Positions 1-8,360 of a stretch of 64,000 nucleotides of DNA are shown in pieces; position 1 is the stretch's first letter; the number at the start of each line of letters is the position of its first letter. The position numbers and the translations under genes were made by a program. The notes under the pieces are model-generated. The model was not told the origin of the DNA. It searched no databases and saw only the letters and a program-made list of their open reading frames with translations. The stretch is from Paracoccaceae bacterium (GTDB lineage: Bacteria > Pseudomonadota > Alphaproteobacteria > Rhodobacterales > Rhodobacteraceae). The stretch covers positions 1 through 64,000 of the forward strand of contig PAQV01000045.1 of assembly GCA_002709405.1 (NCBI GenBank). The letters run 5' to 3'.

Positions 1-778
1 CGAGATTGTCCTCATTGAGGAAATCCATCTTCAGCGATTTGCCCTGATTGGCGCGGCTGTCTTCGGGGATGCCGTCGAGATACTTGTCGGTCAGCATGCC
101 CTGCGCCAGCGGTGAAAATGCGATCGAACCGATGCCGAGATCGTCGAGCGTGTCGAGAAGCCCGTCATCCTCGACCCAGCGATTGATCATCGAATAACTC
201 GGCTGGTGGATAAGGCATGGCGTGCCAAGGTCCTTGAGGATTGCTGCTGCCTCGCGAGTGCGCTGAGAGTTGTAGGACGAGATGCCCGCATAGAGAGCGC
301 GACCCGACCGTACGATGTGGTCGAGCGCCATCATCGTTTCCTCGAGCGGTGTGTCTGGATCGAAGCGGTGGGAATAGAAGATGTCGACATAATCGAGCCC
401 CATCCGCTTCAGGGACTGATCGCAGGAGGAGATCAGGTATTTCCGGCTTCCCCATTCGCCGTAGGGTCCCGGCCACATGCCATAACCGGCCTTGGACGAG
501 ATGATCATCTCGTCCCGGTGGGACCTGAAATCCTCGGCCAGGATCTGGCCAAAGGCGGTTTCGGCCGCACCCGGTTCGGGCCCGTAATTGTTGGCCAGGT
601 CGAAATGGGTGATGCCCAGGTCAAAAGCCTGCCGGGCGATGGCCTGCTTGGTGGCATGGGGCGTGTCGTCTCCGAAATTGTGCCACAGGCCCAGCGAGAT
701 CGCCGGCAGTTTCAGGCCCGACCGCCCGCAGCGGCGGTAGAGCATGTCGTCATAGCGCGCAGGGTTTGCCCGGTACAT
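1..778 (-). CDS. L-glyceraldehyde 3-phosphate reductase-like aldo/keto reductase (3' end cut by window)
   Basis: NADPH-dependent aldo/keto reductase of the YghZ/Kv-beta-like branch, a cytoplasmic TIM-barrel enzyme that reduces aldehydes. Translating the minus strand from the ATG at 778 gives an unbroken frame to base 1, so the C-terminus lies outside the window. It opens with RCGRSGLKLPAISLGLWHNFG, trimmed here as the family hallmark SGLKLPAISLGLW, followed by HFDLANNYG (catalytic Asp and Tyr), SSKAGYGMWPGPYG (catalytic Lys) and DIFYSHRFDPDTPLEET (catalytic His). The start lies 4 bp after the stop of the Gfo/Idh/MocA gene, so it is the last visible gene of the sugar operon and probably acts on an aldehyde product of that pathway. 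The substrate is not readable from sequence. Confidence 0.9.
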   Translation of the reverse strand, partial: MYRANPARYDDMLYRRCGRSGLKLPAISLGLWHNFGDDTPHATKQAIARQAFDLGITHFDLANNYGPEPGAAETAFGQILAEDFRSHRDEMIISSKAGYGMWPGPYGEWGSRKYLISSCDQSLKRMGLDYVDIFYSHRFDPDTPLEETMMALDHIVRSGRALYAGISSYNSQRTREAAAILKDLGTPCLIHQPSYSMINRWVEDDGLLDTLDDLGIGSIAFSPLAQGMLTDKYLDGIPEDSRANQGKSLKMDFLNEDNL

Positions 779-782
779 GGGA

Positions 783-1904
783 TCAGGCCAGCAGGGCGCG
801 GGCGGCGTCGGGTCCAAGGGCCTCGGGGCGCGCGCAGGGGGTGGTGATGTCCTTGAAGGTGCCCTCCTCGCCCGAGGCCAGGATCGCCGTCATCACGTCG
901 ACCACGTGCAGGGCGAAATCGTCGGAACAGCGGTGCGGGCGCCCGTCGATGATGGCCTGGGCCATGTCGGCCAGCCCCGCCGTGCGGTAATTCGCCCGCC
1001 CGTTGTCATTGGCCACGCCGAAGGGGTGATCCCAGGCCAGCCCCGGGTTCACGAAGGCGCCCTTCCGGGTCATCCGCACCTCGCCCCCGAAGAAATTCGG
1101 GTCGGGCACGTGGATCGTGCCCTCCAGGCCGTAAAGCTCCATGTTGGAATGGCCGTGTTCCCAGACATCCCAACTGGCGCAATAGGTGACCTGCGCGCCG
1201 CTTTCAAAGGCCAGGATGGCGTGGATCGTGGTCGGCGTGCCCACGGGGATCTTTTCGCCGAACCGGGGTTGCGAGGTGATCGTGCGTTCCACCTGGGCCA
1301 TGGACGACATGGCCGTCACCCGCTTCACCGGGCCCAGCAATTGCACCAGGTTCGACACGTAATACGGTCCCAGGTCCAGGATCGGCCCGCCGCCCGGCTG
1401 GAAGAAGAAATCGGGATTGGGGTGCCACATCTCCATGCCGGGGCTTTGCACGAAACAGGTGCCCGAGGCGATCCGGCCCACCGCGCCCGCGTCGATCAGA
1501 TGGCGGGCAAATTGATGCGCCCCGCCCAGGAAGGTGTCGGGGGCGGACCCCACGCGCAGGCCCTGCGCCTCGGCCATGGCCTTCAGCGCCGCGCCCTCTG
1601 CGGTGGTCAGCACAAAGGGCTTTTCGGAATAAACGTGCTTGCCGGCCTCCAGGATCGCCTTCGAGACCTCGAAATGTGCGTTCGGCACCGTCAGGTTGAC
1701 GATGATGTCGATGTCGTCGGAGGCCAGGAGGCCCTCGATCGTGTCGGCGCGCAGGGTGAATTCCTCGGCCCGGGCCTGGGCCGCGGCCTCGGCCAGGTCG
1801 GCGCAGGCGCGCATTTCGATGCCCTTGAATAGCGGTGACAGGCGCATGTAGGCGGCCGAGATATTGCCGCAGCCGATGACGCCGATGCCCAGTGTGGTGC
1901 TCAT
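783..1904 (-). CDS. Gfo/Idh/MocA family NAD(P)-dependent oxidoreductase
   Basis: A 373-residue sugar or inositol dehydrogenase-type protein. The N-terminal Rossmann fold shows GVIGCGNIS at residues 8-16; the EKP motif that ends the nucleotide-binding half is at 94-96; the C-terminal substrate domain has GGGPILDLGPYY near 172-183, typical of this family. Length is normal. A GAGG-like ribosome site precedes the ATG. It follows the sugar isomerase gene by 10 bp and overlaps nothing, inside a minus-strand operon that starts at the binding protein (5717-6949). Family knowledge says such enzymes oxidise or interconvert a sugar hydroxyl using NAD(P); the particular sugar is unknown, and the neighbouring LacI regulator suggests the operon is induced by it. 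Confidence 0.93.
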   Translation of the reverse strand: MSTTLGIGVIGCGNISAAYMRLSPLFKGIEMRACADLAEAAAQARAEEFTLRADTIEGLLASDDIDIIVNLTVPNAHFEVSKAILEAGKHVYSEKPFVLTTAEGAALKAMAEAQGLRVGSAPDTFLGGAHQFARHLIDAGAVGRIASGTCFVQSPGMEMWHPNPDFFFQPGGGPILDLGPYYVSNLVQLLGPVKRVTAMSSMAQVERTITSQPRFGEKIPVGTPTTIHAILAFESGAQVTYCASWDVWEHGHSNMELYGLEGTIHVPDPNFFGGEVRMTRKGAFVNPGLAWDHPFGVANDNGRANYRTAGLADMAQAIIDGRPHRCSDDFALHVVDVMTAILASGEEGTFKDITTPCARPEALGPDAARALLA

Positions 1905-1914
1905 GGGAGGGTCC

Positions 1915-2664
1915 TCAATAGGTCTTGAAGCTGGCGATGGACCGCTGGGCGAACCGGGTCGCGTCCGAGGGTTTGTCGTGTTCCATCACGAACAGGTCGA
2001 CCCCGGCGCCTTTCAGCGCGGTGATCAGCCCGGGCCAGTCCATGGTGCCGTGGCCCACGTCGGCCCAGCCGTCTTCGTCCTCGCACTCACCGGCAGGCGC
2101 GATGTCCTTCACATGCGCCGTGGTGATCCGGTCGGCGTATTTCGAAATGTAGGCCAACGGGTCGGCCCCGCCACGCACCACCCAGGCCACGTCCATTTCC
2201 CATTCGATCGAGGGCGCGTGTTCCAGCATCAGGTCCATGGCGATCTGGCCGTCGGGCAGCGGCATGAACTCCCAGTGGTGGTTGTGCCAGCCAAAGCGCA
2301 GCCCCGCGTCCTGCACCTTTTTCGCCGCCGTTTCCAGGCGCTTGGCCAGCTCGATCCAGGTGGCCGCGTCGGTGCCGTTGCGCCAGGTGTCCTCGGGCGC
2401 GGGACAGAAGACGCGGGTCATGCCCAGGGCCTTGGCCGCGGCCAAGCTGTCGGTCAGGCCGTCCTCGAACGAGCCCAGGGGAAAGAAATGGCCCGAGGGC
2501 ATGGTCAGCCCGTTGGCGTCCAGCAGCGCCTTGAAGGCCGGCGCGTCGTCATAGACCCCGCCGAAGCCTTCGACCTGGGTATAGCCCGCGGTGGCCAGCA
2601 TGCTGAGCGTGTCGGCCCAGGGGCCGCCATCGCGCGAGGAGTAGAGTTGGTAGGATACATCCAT
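1915..2664 (-). CDS. Sugar phosphate isomerase/epimerase (AP-endonuclease 2-like TIM barrel)
   Basis: A 249-residue xylose-isomerase-like TIM barrel. The metal site pattern is visible: WHNHHWEF (127-134), EMDVAW (156-161), HVKDIAP (184-190), VGHGTMDW (203-210) and a final MEHD (228-231). The open frame continues far upstream to 3078, but that part overlaps the ATPase gene in another frame and has no such motifs; the ATG at 2664, preceded by AGGACC, gives a family-length protein beginning MDVSYQLYSSRDGG. It sits between the ATPase and the dehydrogenase in the same operon, and such isomerase plus Gfo/Idh pairs are common in catabolism of rare sugars and polyols. Exact substrate not assignable. 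Confidence 0.92.
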   Translation of the reverse strand: MDVSYQLYSSRDGGPWADTLSMLATAGYTQVEGFGGVYDDAPAFKALLDANGLTMPSGHFFPLGSFEDGLTDSLAAAKALGMTRVFCPAPEDTWRNGTDAATWIELAKRLETAAKKVQDAGLRFGWHNHHWEFMPLPDGQIAMDLMLEHAPSIEWEMDVAWVVRGGADPLAYISKYADRITTAHVKDIAPAGECEDEDGWADVGHGTMDWPGLITALKGAGVDLFVMEHDKPSDATRFAQRSIASFKTY

Positions 2665-2716
2665 GGAAATCGGTCCTGTTGTTCGTGTCGGGCTTGGGCC
2701 GGATCGGGTCTCGGGA

Positions 2717-3802
2717 TCAGATCCGGGCCTCTGTCTGCATGTCGAAAAGGTTGGCGCGCGCGGGGTCGAAGCCGATGGGCAGGCGGTCTCCGGGGCGGAT
2801 GGTGGACTGGCCGTCCATGCGCACCCAGAAGGGCTGATCGCCCGCATGGACCCAGGCCAGCGTGTCCGACCCCAGCGGTTCGACCAGGTCGACCTTGGTG
2901 TCGAGGTGAATGGGCTTGGCCTGGGCCTCGGGGCCGCAGACGATGTGTTCGGGACGGATGCCGAAGGCGGCCGGGCCACCCGCGGGACGGCCGGCGAAGG
3001 CGTAGCCGTCCAGCGCGAAATCACCGTGGGTGCCAGCGAACCGGGGGCTGGCCGACAGGTCCCCCGTGCCCTCGACAAAGTTCATCGAAGGCGAGCCGAT
3101 GAACTCGGCCACGTAGCGCGAGGCCGGGCGGTTGTAGATTTCGTTCGGGGTGTCGAACTGCAGCACGTTGCCGCCCTTCATGATGGCGATCCGGTCGGCA
3201 AGGGTCATTGCCTCGGTCTGGTCATGGGTGACGTAGATCATCGTATTTTCAAGACGTTGGTGCAGCTGCTTGATCTCGACCCGCAGGTCGGCGCGCAGCT
3301 TGGCATCGAGGTTGGACAACGGTTCGTCAAACAGAAAGACATCCACGTCGCGCACCAGAGCCCGGCCGATGGCCACCCGCTGGCGCTGGCCGCCCGAGAG
3401 GGCGGCGGGCTTGCGTTTCAACAGCGGCTCGATCTGCAGGACCTTGGCCGCCCGGGCCACCCGGTCGGCGATCTCGGCCTTGGGCACACGGGCGTTTTTC
3501 AGCCCGAAGGTCAGGTTCCCCTCGACCGTCATCTGCGGGTAAAGCGCGTAGGACTGGAAGACCATGCCGATGCCCCGCTGCGAGGGTTCCTCCCAGGTGA
3601 CATTGCGCCCGTTGATGAAGATCTGCCCGTCCGACACATCCAGCAGCCCGGCGATACAGTTCAGCAAGGTGGACTTGCCGCAGCCGGACGAGCCCAGCAG
3701 GACCACGAATTCGCCCGGGTTGACGTCGAGGTTCAGCCCCTTCAGCACCGTCAGCGCGCCGAATTTCAGCGTGAGCTCGCGGATCGAAATGCTTGGTTCC
3801 AT
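2717..3802 (-). CDS. Carbohydrate ABC transporter ATP-binding protein (UgpC/MsmK type)
   Basis: The 361-residue ATPase of a CUT1 sugar importer, acting at the inner face of the cytoplasmic membrane. Walker A GSSGCGKST is at 37-45, the Q-loop is QSYALYPQ, the signature is LSGGQRQR, Walker B is VFLFDEPLSNLDAK, and the H-loop is VTHDQTEA. The C-terminal MOBE-type region (IRPEHIVC) is present, as in UgpC and MalK. I start at the ATG at 3802 because a GGGGAG ribosome site lies just upstream and MEPSISIRELTLKFG begins the ATPase fold; the longer open frame to 4465 overlaps the permease gene out of frame. It follows the second permease by 14 bp. Confidence 0.95.
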   Translation of the reverse strand: MEPSISIRELTLKFGALTVLKGLNLDVNPGEFVVLLGSSGCGKSTLLNCIAGLLDVSDGQIFINGRNVTWEEPSQRGIGMVFQSYALYPQMTVEGNLTFGLKNARVPKAEIADRVARAAKVLQIEPLLKRKPAALSGGQRQRVAIGRALVRDVDVFLFDEPLSNLDAKLRADLRVEIKQLHQRLENTMIYVTHDQTEAMTLADRIAIMKGGNVLQFDTPNEIYNRPASRYVAEFIGSPSMNFVEGTGDLSASPRFAGTHGDFALDGYAFAGRPAGGPAAFGIRPEHIVCGPEAQAKPIHLDTKVDLVEPLGSDTLAWVHAGDQPFWVRMDGQSTIRPGDRLPIGFDPARANLFDMQTEARI

Positions 3803-3816
3803 TGCGTATTCTCCCC

Positions 3817-4758
3817 TCATCCCTTCACCGCTCCGGCGGCAATGCCGCGCACGAACAGCTTGCCGGACACGAAGTAGATGGCCAGTGGCACAAGCCCCGT
3901 CAGAAGGGTGGCGGCCATGTTGACGTTGTATTCCTTCACACCCTGGGTCGAGTTGACGATGTTGTTCAGCTGGACCGTCATCGGGTAGACCTCGGGCTTG
4001 GTGTAGACCACGCCAAACAGGAAATCGTTCCAGATCCCGGTGACTTGCAGGATCATCGCGACCACGAAGATGGGCAGCGACATGGGCAGCATGATGCGGA
4101 AGTAGATGCCCCAGAAACCGGCCCCGTCGACGCGGGCAGCCTTGAACAATTCCTCGGGCAGCGAGGTGAAGTAGTTGCGGAACAGAAGCGTCAGGATCGG
4201 CATGCCGAAGATCGTATGCACGATCACCAGGCCCCAGAGCGTGCCGTAAAGGCCGATCTCGCGCAGCATGATCACGATCGGGTACAGCATCACCTGGTAG
4301 GGGATGAAGGCTCCGAAGATCAGGATCGTGAAGAAGATGTCCGCCCCCTTGAAGCGCCAGTTGGCCAGGGCGTAGCCGTTGACCGAGGCGATGGCGATCG
4401 AGGCCAGGACCGAGGGGATGGTGATGCGGACCGAGTTCCAGAAGCCGCGCGACAGGCCGTCGCAATTCAGCCCGGTGCAGGCCTCGGCCCAGGCCTTGAC
4501 CCAGGGTTCGAAGGTGATTTCCACCGGCGGGGCAAAGATGTTGCCCAGGCGGATTTCCGGCATGCCCTTCAACGAGGTCACGATCATCACGTAAAGCGGC
4601 ACCAGGTAGTACAGGCTGACCACGATCAGAATGCCGTAGATCATGATGTTGCGCCGCGACAGGCGCTTGGTCGGTTTCGGGCCCGAGGGGCCGTCGACCA
4701 TGCCCCGGCTCGCCAGGGTGATCTCGGGCATTGCGGCTGGTGTCTTGTTATGTCCCAC
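3817..4758 (-). CDS. Carbohydrate ABC transporter permease (MalG/UgpE type)
   Basis: An inner-membrane subunit of 313 residues with about six hydrophobic segments, first at roughly 36-60. The cytoplasmic EAA loop that docks on the ATPase reads EELFKAARVDGAGFWGIYF. It has the MalG-like final segment (YFVSGKLFVRGIAAGAVKG). The chosen start is a GTG at 4758, which overlaps the previous permease by 11 bp and has GGAGG eight bases upstream; an ATG ten codons in (MPEIT) is an alternative. Together with the gene upstream it should form the heterodimeric channel of the importer. Substrate unknown but carbohydrate by family. Confidence 0.93.
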   Translation of the reverse strand: MGHNKTPAAMPEITLASRGMVDGPSGPKPTKRLSRRNIMIYGILIVVSLYYLVPLYVMIVTSLKGMPEIRLGNIFAPPVEITFEPWVKAWAEACTGLNCDGLSRGFWNSVRITIPSVLASIAIASVNGYALANWRFKGADIFFTILIFGAFIPYQVMLYPIVIMLREIGLYGTLWGLVIVHTIFGMPILTLLFRNYFTSLPEELFKAARVDGAGFWGIYFRIMLPMSLPIFVVAMILQVTGIWNDFLFGVVYTKPEVYPMTVQLNNIVNSTQGVKEYNVNMAATLLTGLVPLAIYFVSGKLFVRGIAAGAVKG

Positions 4759-5641
4759 GCTTGCGGCCTCCGAATTCCAGCATGGCCCAGGGAATGATCA
4801 CCACGGCCACGGCCAGCAGCATCATGGTTGAAGCCGCAAAGCCCTGGCCCAGGTTCTGGCCGCCGAACATGTAGTCGTAGACGTATTTCGCGGGCATCTC
4901 GGTGGCGATCCCGGGGCCGCCGCTGGTCTGGGCGACCACCAGGTCGTAGACCTTGACGATGCCGCTGGCGATGATGACCAGGGTGGTGACGAAGACCGGG
5001 CGCATCATCGGGATGATGATGAAGACATAGGTCTTCCAGGCTGGGATCCCGTCGACACGGCTGGCCTTCCAGATCTCCTGGTCGATGCCGCGCAGGCCGG
5101 CCAGCATCAGCACCATGATCAGCCCAGAGCCCTGCCAGAGCCCGGCGATCAGGATGCCGTAGATGGCGATCTTTGCGTTATAAAGCGGATCGAAGGTGAA
5201 GCTTTCAAAGCCCAGCGACCGGACGATGTTCTGGACGCCGAACTCGGGGTTCAGGATCCATTGCCAAACCAGCCCGGTGACGATGAAACTGAGTGCGAAG
5301 GGATACAGCAGGATCGTGCGAAAGGCGCTTTCATATCGGATCTTCTGATCCAGCAGGGCCGCCAGGATGAAGCCGATCACCAGGCTGAGCACCAGCATGC
5401 ACACCCCGTAGATAAAGAGGTTCTCGATGGACACCAGCCAGCGGCGGGTGCCCCAGAGACGTTCATATTGGTCAAGGCCGACAAGGTCCCACTTTGGCAG
5501 CAGGCGGGACTTGGTGAAACTGTAGGCCACGGTCCACAGCGTGCCGCCGACAAAGACGACCAGCGCCGTCACGATCATCGGGATCGCCGCGATCTTGGCC
5601 GCCATGTTGCGGAACAGCTGGTTGGGGCGTGAAGCGGCCAT
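4748..5641 (-). CDS. Carbohydrate ABC transporter permease (MalF/UgpA type)
   Basis: A 297-residue inner-membrane subunit with six predicted transmembrane segments; the EAA loop is IWKASRVDGIPAWKTYVFI. The frame is open to an ATG at 5665, but the ATG at 5641 (MAASRPNQLF) has GAGGAGC correctly spaced upstream while 5665 has none, so 5641 is preferred. It is preceded by the solute-binding protein gene and overlaps the next permease by 11 bp, indicating translational coupling. Role: pairs with the MalG-type subunit to pass sugar delivered by the 5717-6949 binding protein. Confidence 0.93.
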   Translation of the reverse strand: MAASRPNQLFRNMAAKIAAIPMIVTALVVFVGGTLWTVAYSFTKSRLLPKWDLVGLDQYERLWGTRRWLVSIENLFIYGVCMLVLSLVIGFILAALLDQKIRYESAFRTILLYPFALSFIVTGLVWQWILNPEFGVQNIVRSLGFESFTFDPLYNAKIAIYGILIAGLWQGSGLIMVLMLAGLRGIDQEIWKASRVDGIPAWKTYVFIIIPMMRPVFVTTLVIIASGIVKVYDLVVAQTSGGPGIATEMPAKYVYDYMFGGQNLGQGFAASTMMLLAVAVVIIPWAMLEFGGRKRGT

Positions 5642-5716
5642 GGCGCTCCTCGGGTCATGGGTCATTGCGATGAAGGGCGGGCCCGGCCCGGCAGGATGCC
5701 GGACCGGACGGGCGGA

Positions 5717-6949
5717 TCAGTCCGCGTCCGCGATGATGTCGGCGAAACGCTCCTGTGCCTCTTGCGGGGTGATCGAGGTGTCGGCGAAGAACTCGACCAG
5801 CAGGTCCTCCAGCTGGGTCCGGGTATCGGACGAGATCAGCTGGTTGATGTCCGGCAGGGAATCCCCGCCCGACAGGATCTTCAGGCCCTTGTTCATGCAG
5901 TCGTTTGCGGCTTCCAGGTCGACATCGCCGCGCACCGGCAGCGACCCCTTCTTGAGGTTGAAGGCCACCTGGACGGCCGGTTCCAGCATCAGGGCGGCCA
6001 GTTCGGCCTGGGCAGCGGATTCCTCTTCGTCCTTGAGCACGGGGAAGTAGAAGGCATCGCCCCCGGTGGTCAGGATTTCCTTGGAGCCCAGCCCCGGCAG
6101 GCAGTGATAATCCTCGCCCGCGGTCAGCCCGGCCACGGCGAATTCGCCCTGCGCCCAGTCGCCCATGATCTGGCCCCCGGCCTGGCCGGTGATGACCATG
6201 TTGGTCGCCTGGTTCCAGTCCTGCACGTTCGAATCCTTGGACAGGTCACGGGCGATGGAAATGGCCTCGAAGATCTTGGCGACCTCGGGACCGGCGGCGA
6301 CCTCGGCGTCCTTGTCGCGGTTGACCTTCAGGTAGATGTCGTTGGGCAGCAGGGCGATCATCAGCACGTCAAAGGCGCCCTTCTGCTGCCAGCCCTGCTG
6401 CCCCATGGCCAGGGGGACCTTGCCCGCCTCGACCAGGGCCGGAGCGGCGGCGACGAATTCGTCCCAGTTCGTGGGCACCTCGAGGCCGGCCTCGGTATAG
6501 GCCTTGTCGCTCAGCCACAGCCATTGCCAGGAATGGATGTTGATCGGCGCGCAGTAGATCTTGCCGTCGACGGTGCAGCTGTCCAGCAGCGAGGGCGGGT
6601 TGACCACCTCGGTCCAGCCTTGGGCCTTGGCGATGTCGGTCAGGTCGCGCATCAGACCGGCCTCGACCAGTTCCTCGGCCTGGCGGCCATGGTTGAACTG
6701 GGTGGCTGCCATCGGGTCGCCCCCGGTGATCCGGCTGATCATGATCGGCCGCGCGGTGTTGCCCGACCCGGCGATGGCCCCGTCCACCCAGGTGTGGCCG
6801 GTCGCGTCAAAGGCCTTTGCGATTTCGGCCACGGCGGCCGCCTCGCCGCCCGATGTCCACCAATGGGTCACTTCGAGTTCCGTGGCCGAAACGGCCGTTG
6901 CCGCGCACAGCGCCGTGCTCGCCCAGAAGGCGTTGCGGATTGCTTTCAT
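5717..6949 (-). CDS. Sugar ABC transporter periplasmic substrate-binding protein
   Basis: A 410-residue family 1 extracellular solute-binding protein. A Sec signal peptide is clear: MKAIRNAFWASTALCAATAV followed by a cleavage site after SA near residue 22. The mature protein begins TELEVTHWWTSGGEAAAV, the usual opening of this family, and carries SWQWLWLSDKAY and GDWAQGE motifs. The start has GGGAGGAC upstream. It is the first gene of the minus-strand operon and is separated from the divergent LacI-type gene by a 215-bp control region holding two operators, so it should be the most strongly induced gene. Ligand: a sugar or sugar alcohol, not identifiable by sight. Confidence 0.94.
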   Translation of the reverse strand: MKAIRNAFWASTALCAATAVSATELEVTHWWTSGGEAAAVAEIAKAFDATGHTWVDGAIAGSGNTARPIMISRITGGDPMAATQFNHGRQAEELVEAGLMRDLTDIAKAQGWTEVVNPPSLLDSCTVDGKIYCAPINIHSWQWLWLSDKAYTEAGLEVPTNWDEFVAAAPALVEAGKVPLAMGQQGWQQKGAFDVLMIALLPNDIYLKVNRDKDAEVAAGPEVAKIFEAISIARDLSKDSNVQDWNQATNMVITGQAGGQIMGDWAQGEFAVAGLTAGEDYHCLPGLGSKEILTTGGDAFYFPVLKDEEESAAQAELAALMLEPAVQVAFNLKKGSLPVRGDVDLEAANDCMNKGLKILSGGDSLPDINQLISSDTRTQLEDLLVEFFADTSITPQEAQERFADIIADAD

Positions 6950-7004
6950 GTCGTCCTCCCTGCGGGCATGTCGCCCAGAAATCGTCAGCGGGCCTCCACC
7001 CGCA

Positions 7005-7018
7005 TGAAATCGTTTACA
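7005..7018 (-). promoter_or_regulatory. LacI-family operator, site A
   Basis: On the minus strand this reads TGTAAACGATTTCA, a near-palindrome around a central CG, as in LacI/GalR-family operators. It shares the consensus TGyAAACGATTwCA with site B 57 bp away (centre to centre). It lies about 56 bp upstream of the binding-protein start, where it could block the operon promoter. Confidence 0.75.
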
Positions 7019-7061
7019 TGTTCACGAGCAATTATTGATCTTCTGGCTGTCCTGCTTGGCA

Positions 7062-7075
7062 TGCAAACGATTACA
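7062..7075 (+). promoter_or_regulatory. LacI-family operator, site B
   Basis: TGCAAACGATTACA, matching 12 of 14 positions of site A read on the opposite strand. It lies about 90 bp upstream of the LacI-type regulator gene and so may serve autoregulation or looping with site A across the divergent promoters. Confidence 0.75.
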
Positions 7076-7164
7076 TGTACCATTTGCCCTAGGGAGATTC
7101 GTGTCAACCCATTGTATGACCGATCATCAGGCAGCCTTCATGGCGACCGGAACGGGAAAGAAAC

Positions 7165-8202
7165 ATGGCTTTGAAAACGGTTCGAATACAGGATGTTGCG
7201 CAGGCTGCGCGGGTTTCCACGGCCACCGTCAGCCGGGCGTTGTCGACGCCCGAGAAGCTGTCGGAGGAAACCCGCAAGGCGGTGTTCGATGCCATCCGCA
7301 GCACCGGCTACCGGGTCAATCACGCCGCGCGTAACCTGCGGATGCAGCGCACGGGAGCGGTGCTGATCCTGGTGCCCAACCTGTCGAACCCGTTCTTTTC
7401 GCAGATCCTGGCGGGCATCAGCGGCGTCTTCATGGAGACCGATTACTCGGTCCTGATCGCCGACACCCATGGAAGGGCGGCCGACGACAACCGGCTGGGC
7501 GATTATGCCCTGACCCGGGTCGACGGCATCATCAGCCTGGACGGCGCGCTGCCCGCCGAAACCATGCAGGAGGTCGCAGGCCAGGGCGCGGCCGACCGGA
7601 TGATCTTTGCCTGCGAATGGGTCCAGGACACGCCCTTGCCCTCGGTCCGCAGCGACAATGTCGAGGGCGCGCGGCTGGCGATCCGGCACCTGCACGGGCT
7701 GGGCCACCGCAACATCGCCCATATCACCGGCCCCGAGGACAACGTCCTGACCCATGCCCGCCGCCAAGGCATGCTGGAGGAACGCACCCGGCTGAACCTG
7801 CCCGCCCGGGACGACTGGATCATCCGGGGGGATTTCTCGCTGGAATCGGGGCGCGAAGCGGCGCACCGCATCCTGACCATGGACCAGCGGCCGACGGCGG
7901 TGTTCTGCTGTTCGGACCAGGTGGCCTTCGGGCTGATCTCGACCCTGACGGCGCATGGGGTGCGGGTGCCGCAGGATCTGTCGGTTGTGGGGTTCGACGA
8001 TATCGAGCTGTCGGAATATTACGTGCCGGCCCTGACCACGATCCGCCAGTTCCGGCGCAAGCTGGGCGCGCGGGCGGCCCGGCTGTTGCTGGACCGGCTG
8101 GGCGGCGGCCCGGCCACACCCGTGCCCGGAGAGGTGCTGACCGTCGAGGTCGAACTGGTCATCCGCGACAGCACCGCCCCGCCGCCGCCCTTGGCCCCTT
8201 AG
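7165..8202 (+). CDS. LacI-family transcriptional regulator
   Basis: A 345-residue repressor. The N-terminal helix-turn-helix (IQDVAQAARVSTATVSRALS, residues 8-27) is followed by the hinge helix (HAARNLRMQRTGAVLILVP) and a periplasmic-binding-protein-like sensor domain with LSNPFFSQIL, FCCSDQVAFGLI and VVGFDDIELSEYYVPALTT, all normal. The start is the ATG at 7165 with a purine-rich GGGAAAGAAAC upstream. It diverges from the sugar operon on the minus strand, and two matching operators lie between, so it is most likely that operon's local repressor with its inducer a sugar or sugar derivative. Confidence 0.94.
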   Translation: MALKTVRIQDVAQAARVSTATVSRALSTPEKLSEETRKAVFDAIRSTGYRVNHAARNLRMQRTGAVLILVPNLSNPFFSQILAGISGVFMETDYSVLIADTHGRAADDNRLGDYALTRVDGIISLDGALPAETMQEVAGQGAADRMIFACEWVQDTPLPSVRSDNVEGARLAIRHLHGLGHRNIAHITGPEDNVLTHARRQGMLEERTRLNLPARDDWIIRGDFSLESGREAAHRILTMDQRPTAVFCCSDQVAFGLISTLTAHGVRVPQDLSVVGFDDIELSEYYVPALTTIRQFRRKLGARAARLLLDRLGGGPATPVPGEVLTVEVELVIRDSTAPPPPLAP

Positions 8203-8360
8203 GGCTTGCCTGGCGGGGAATGATGCCGAAAAAGGCATCTGCGGGGATCCTCGCCAGAAAATATACAATCCTTCATCTTTAAGATACGAAATACTTGCAA
8301 TACCCGGAACCGGGGCCCAGTAACGGACGGCAAGACCGTCACTCAGGAGCCCACCCGGAC
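8203..8360 (+). promoter_or_regulatory. Promoter region of the polyamine-type transporter/amidohydrolase operon
   Basis: A 158-bp gap unusually rich in A and T for this genome between about 8256 and 8302. It holds AATATACAAT at 8260-8269, the same element as AATATACGAT at 16295-16304 upstream of the binding protein of this module, and a further ATACGAAAT at 8285-8293. A 6-bp hairpin (GATGCC/GGCATC, 8222-8239) may end the LacI transcript. The shared element is a candidate site for the GntR regulator encoded at 12557. Confidence 0.5.

Noticed and set aside
777-1832. Long plus-strand frame opposite the Gfo/Idh/MocA gene
   Set aside because: High-GC antisense shadow; the minus-strand protein has the Rossmann and EKP motifs.
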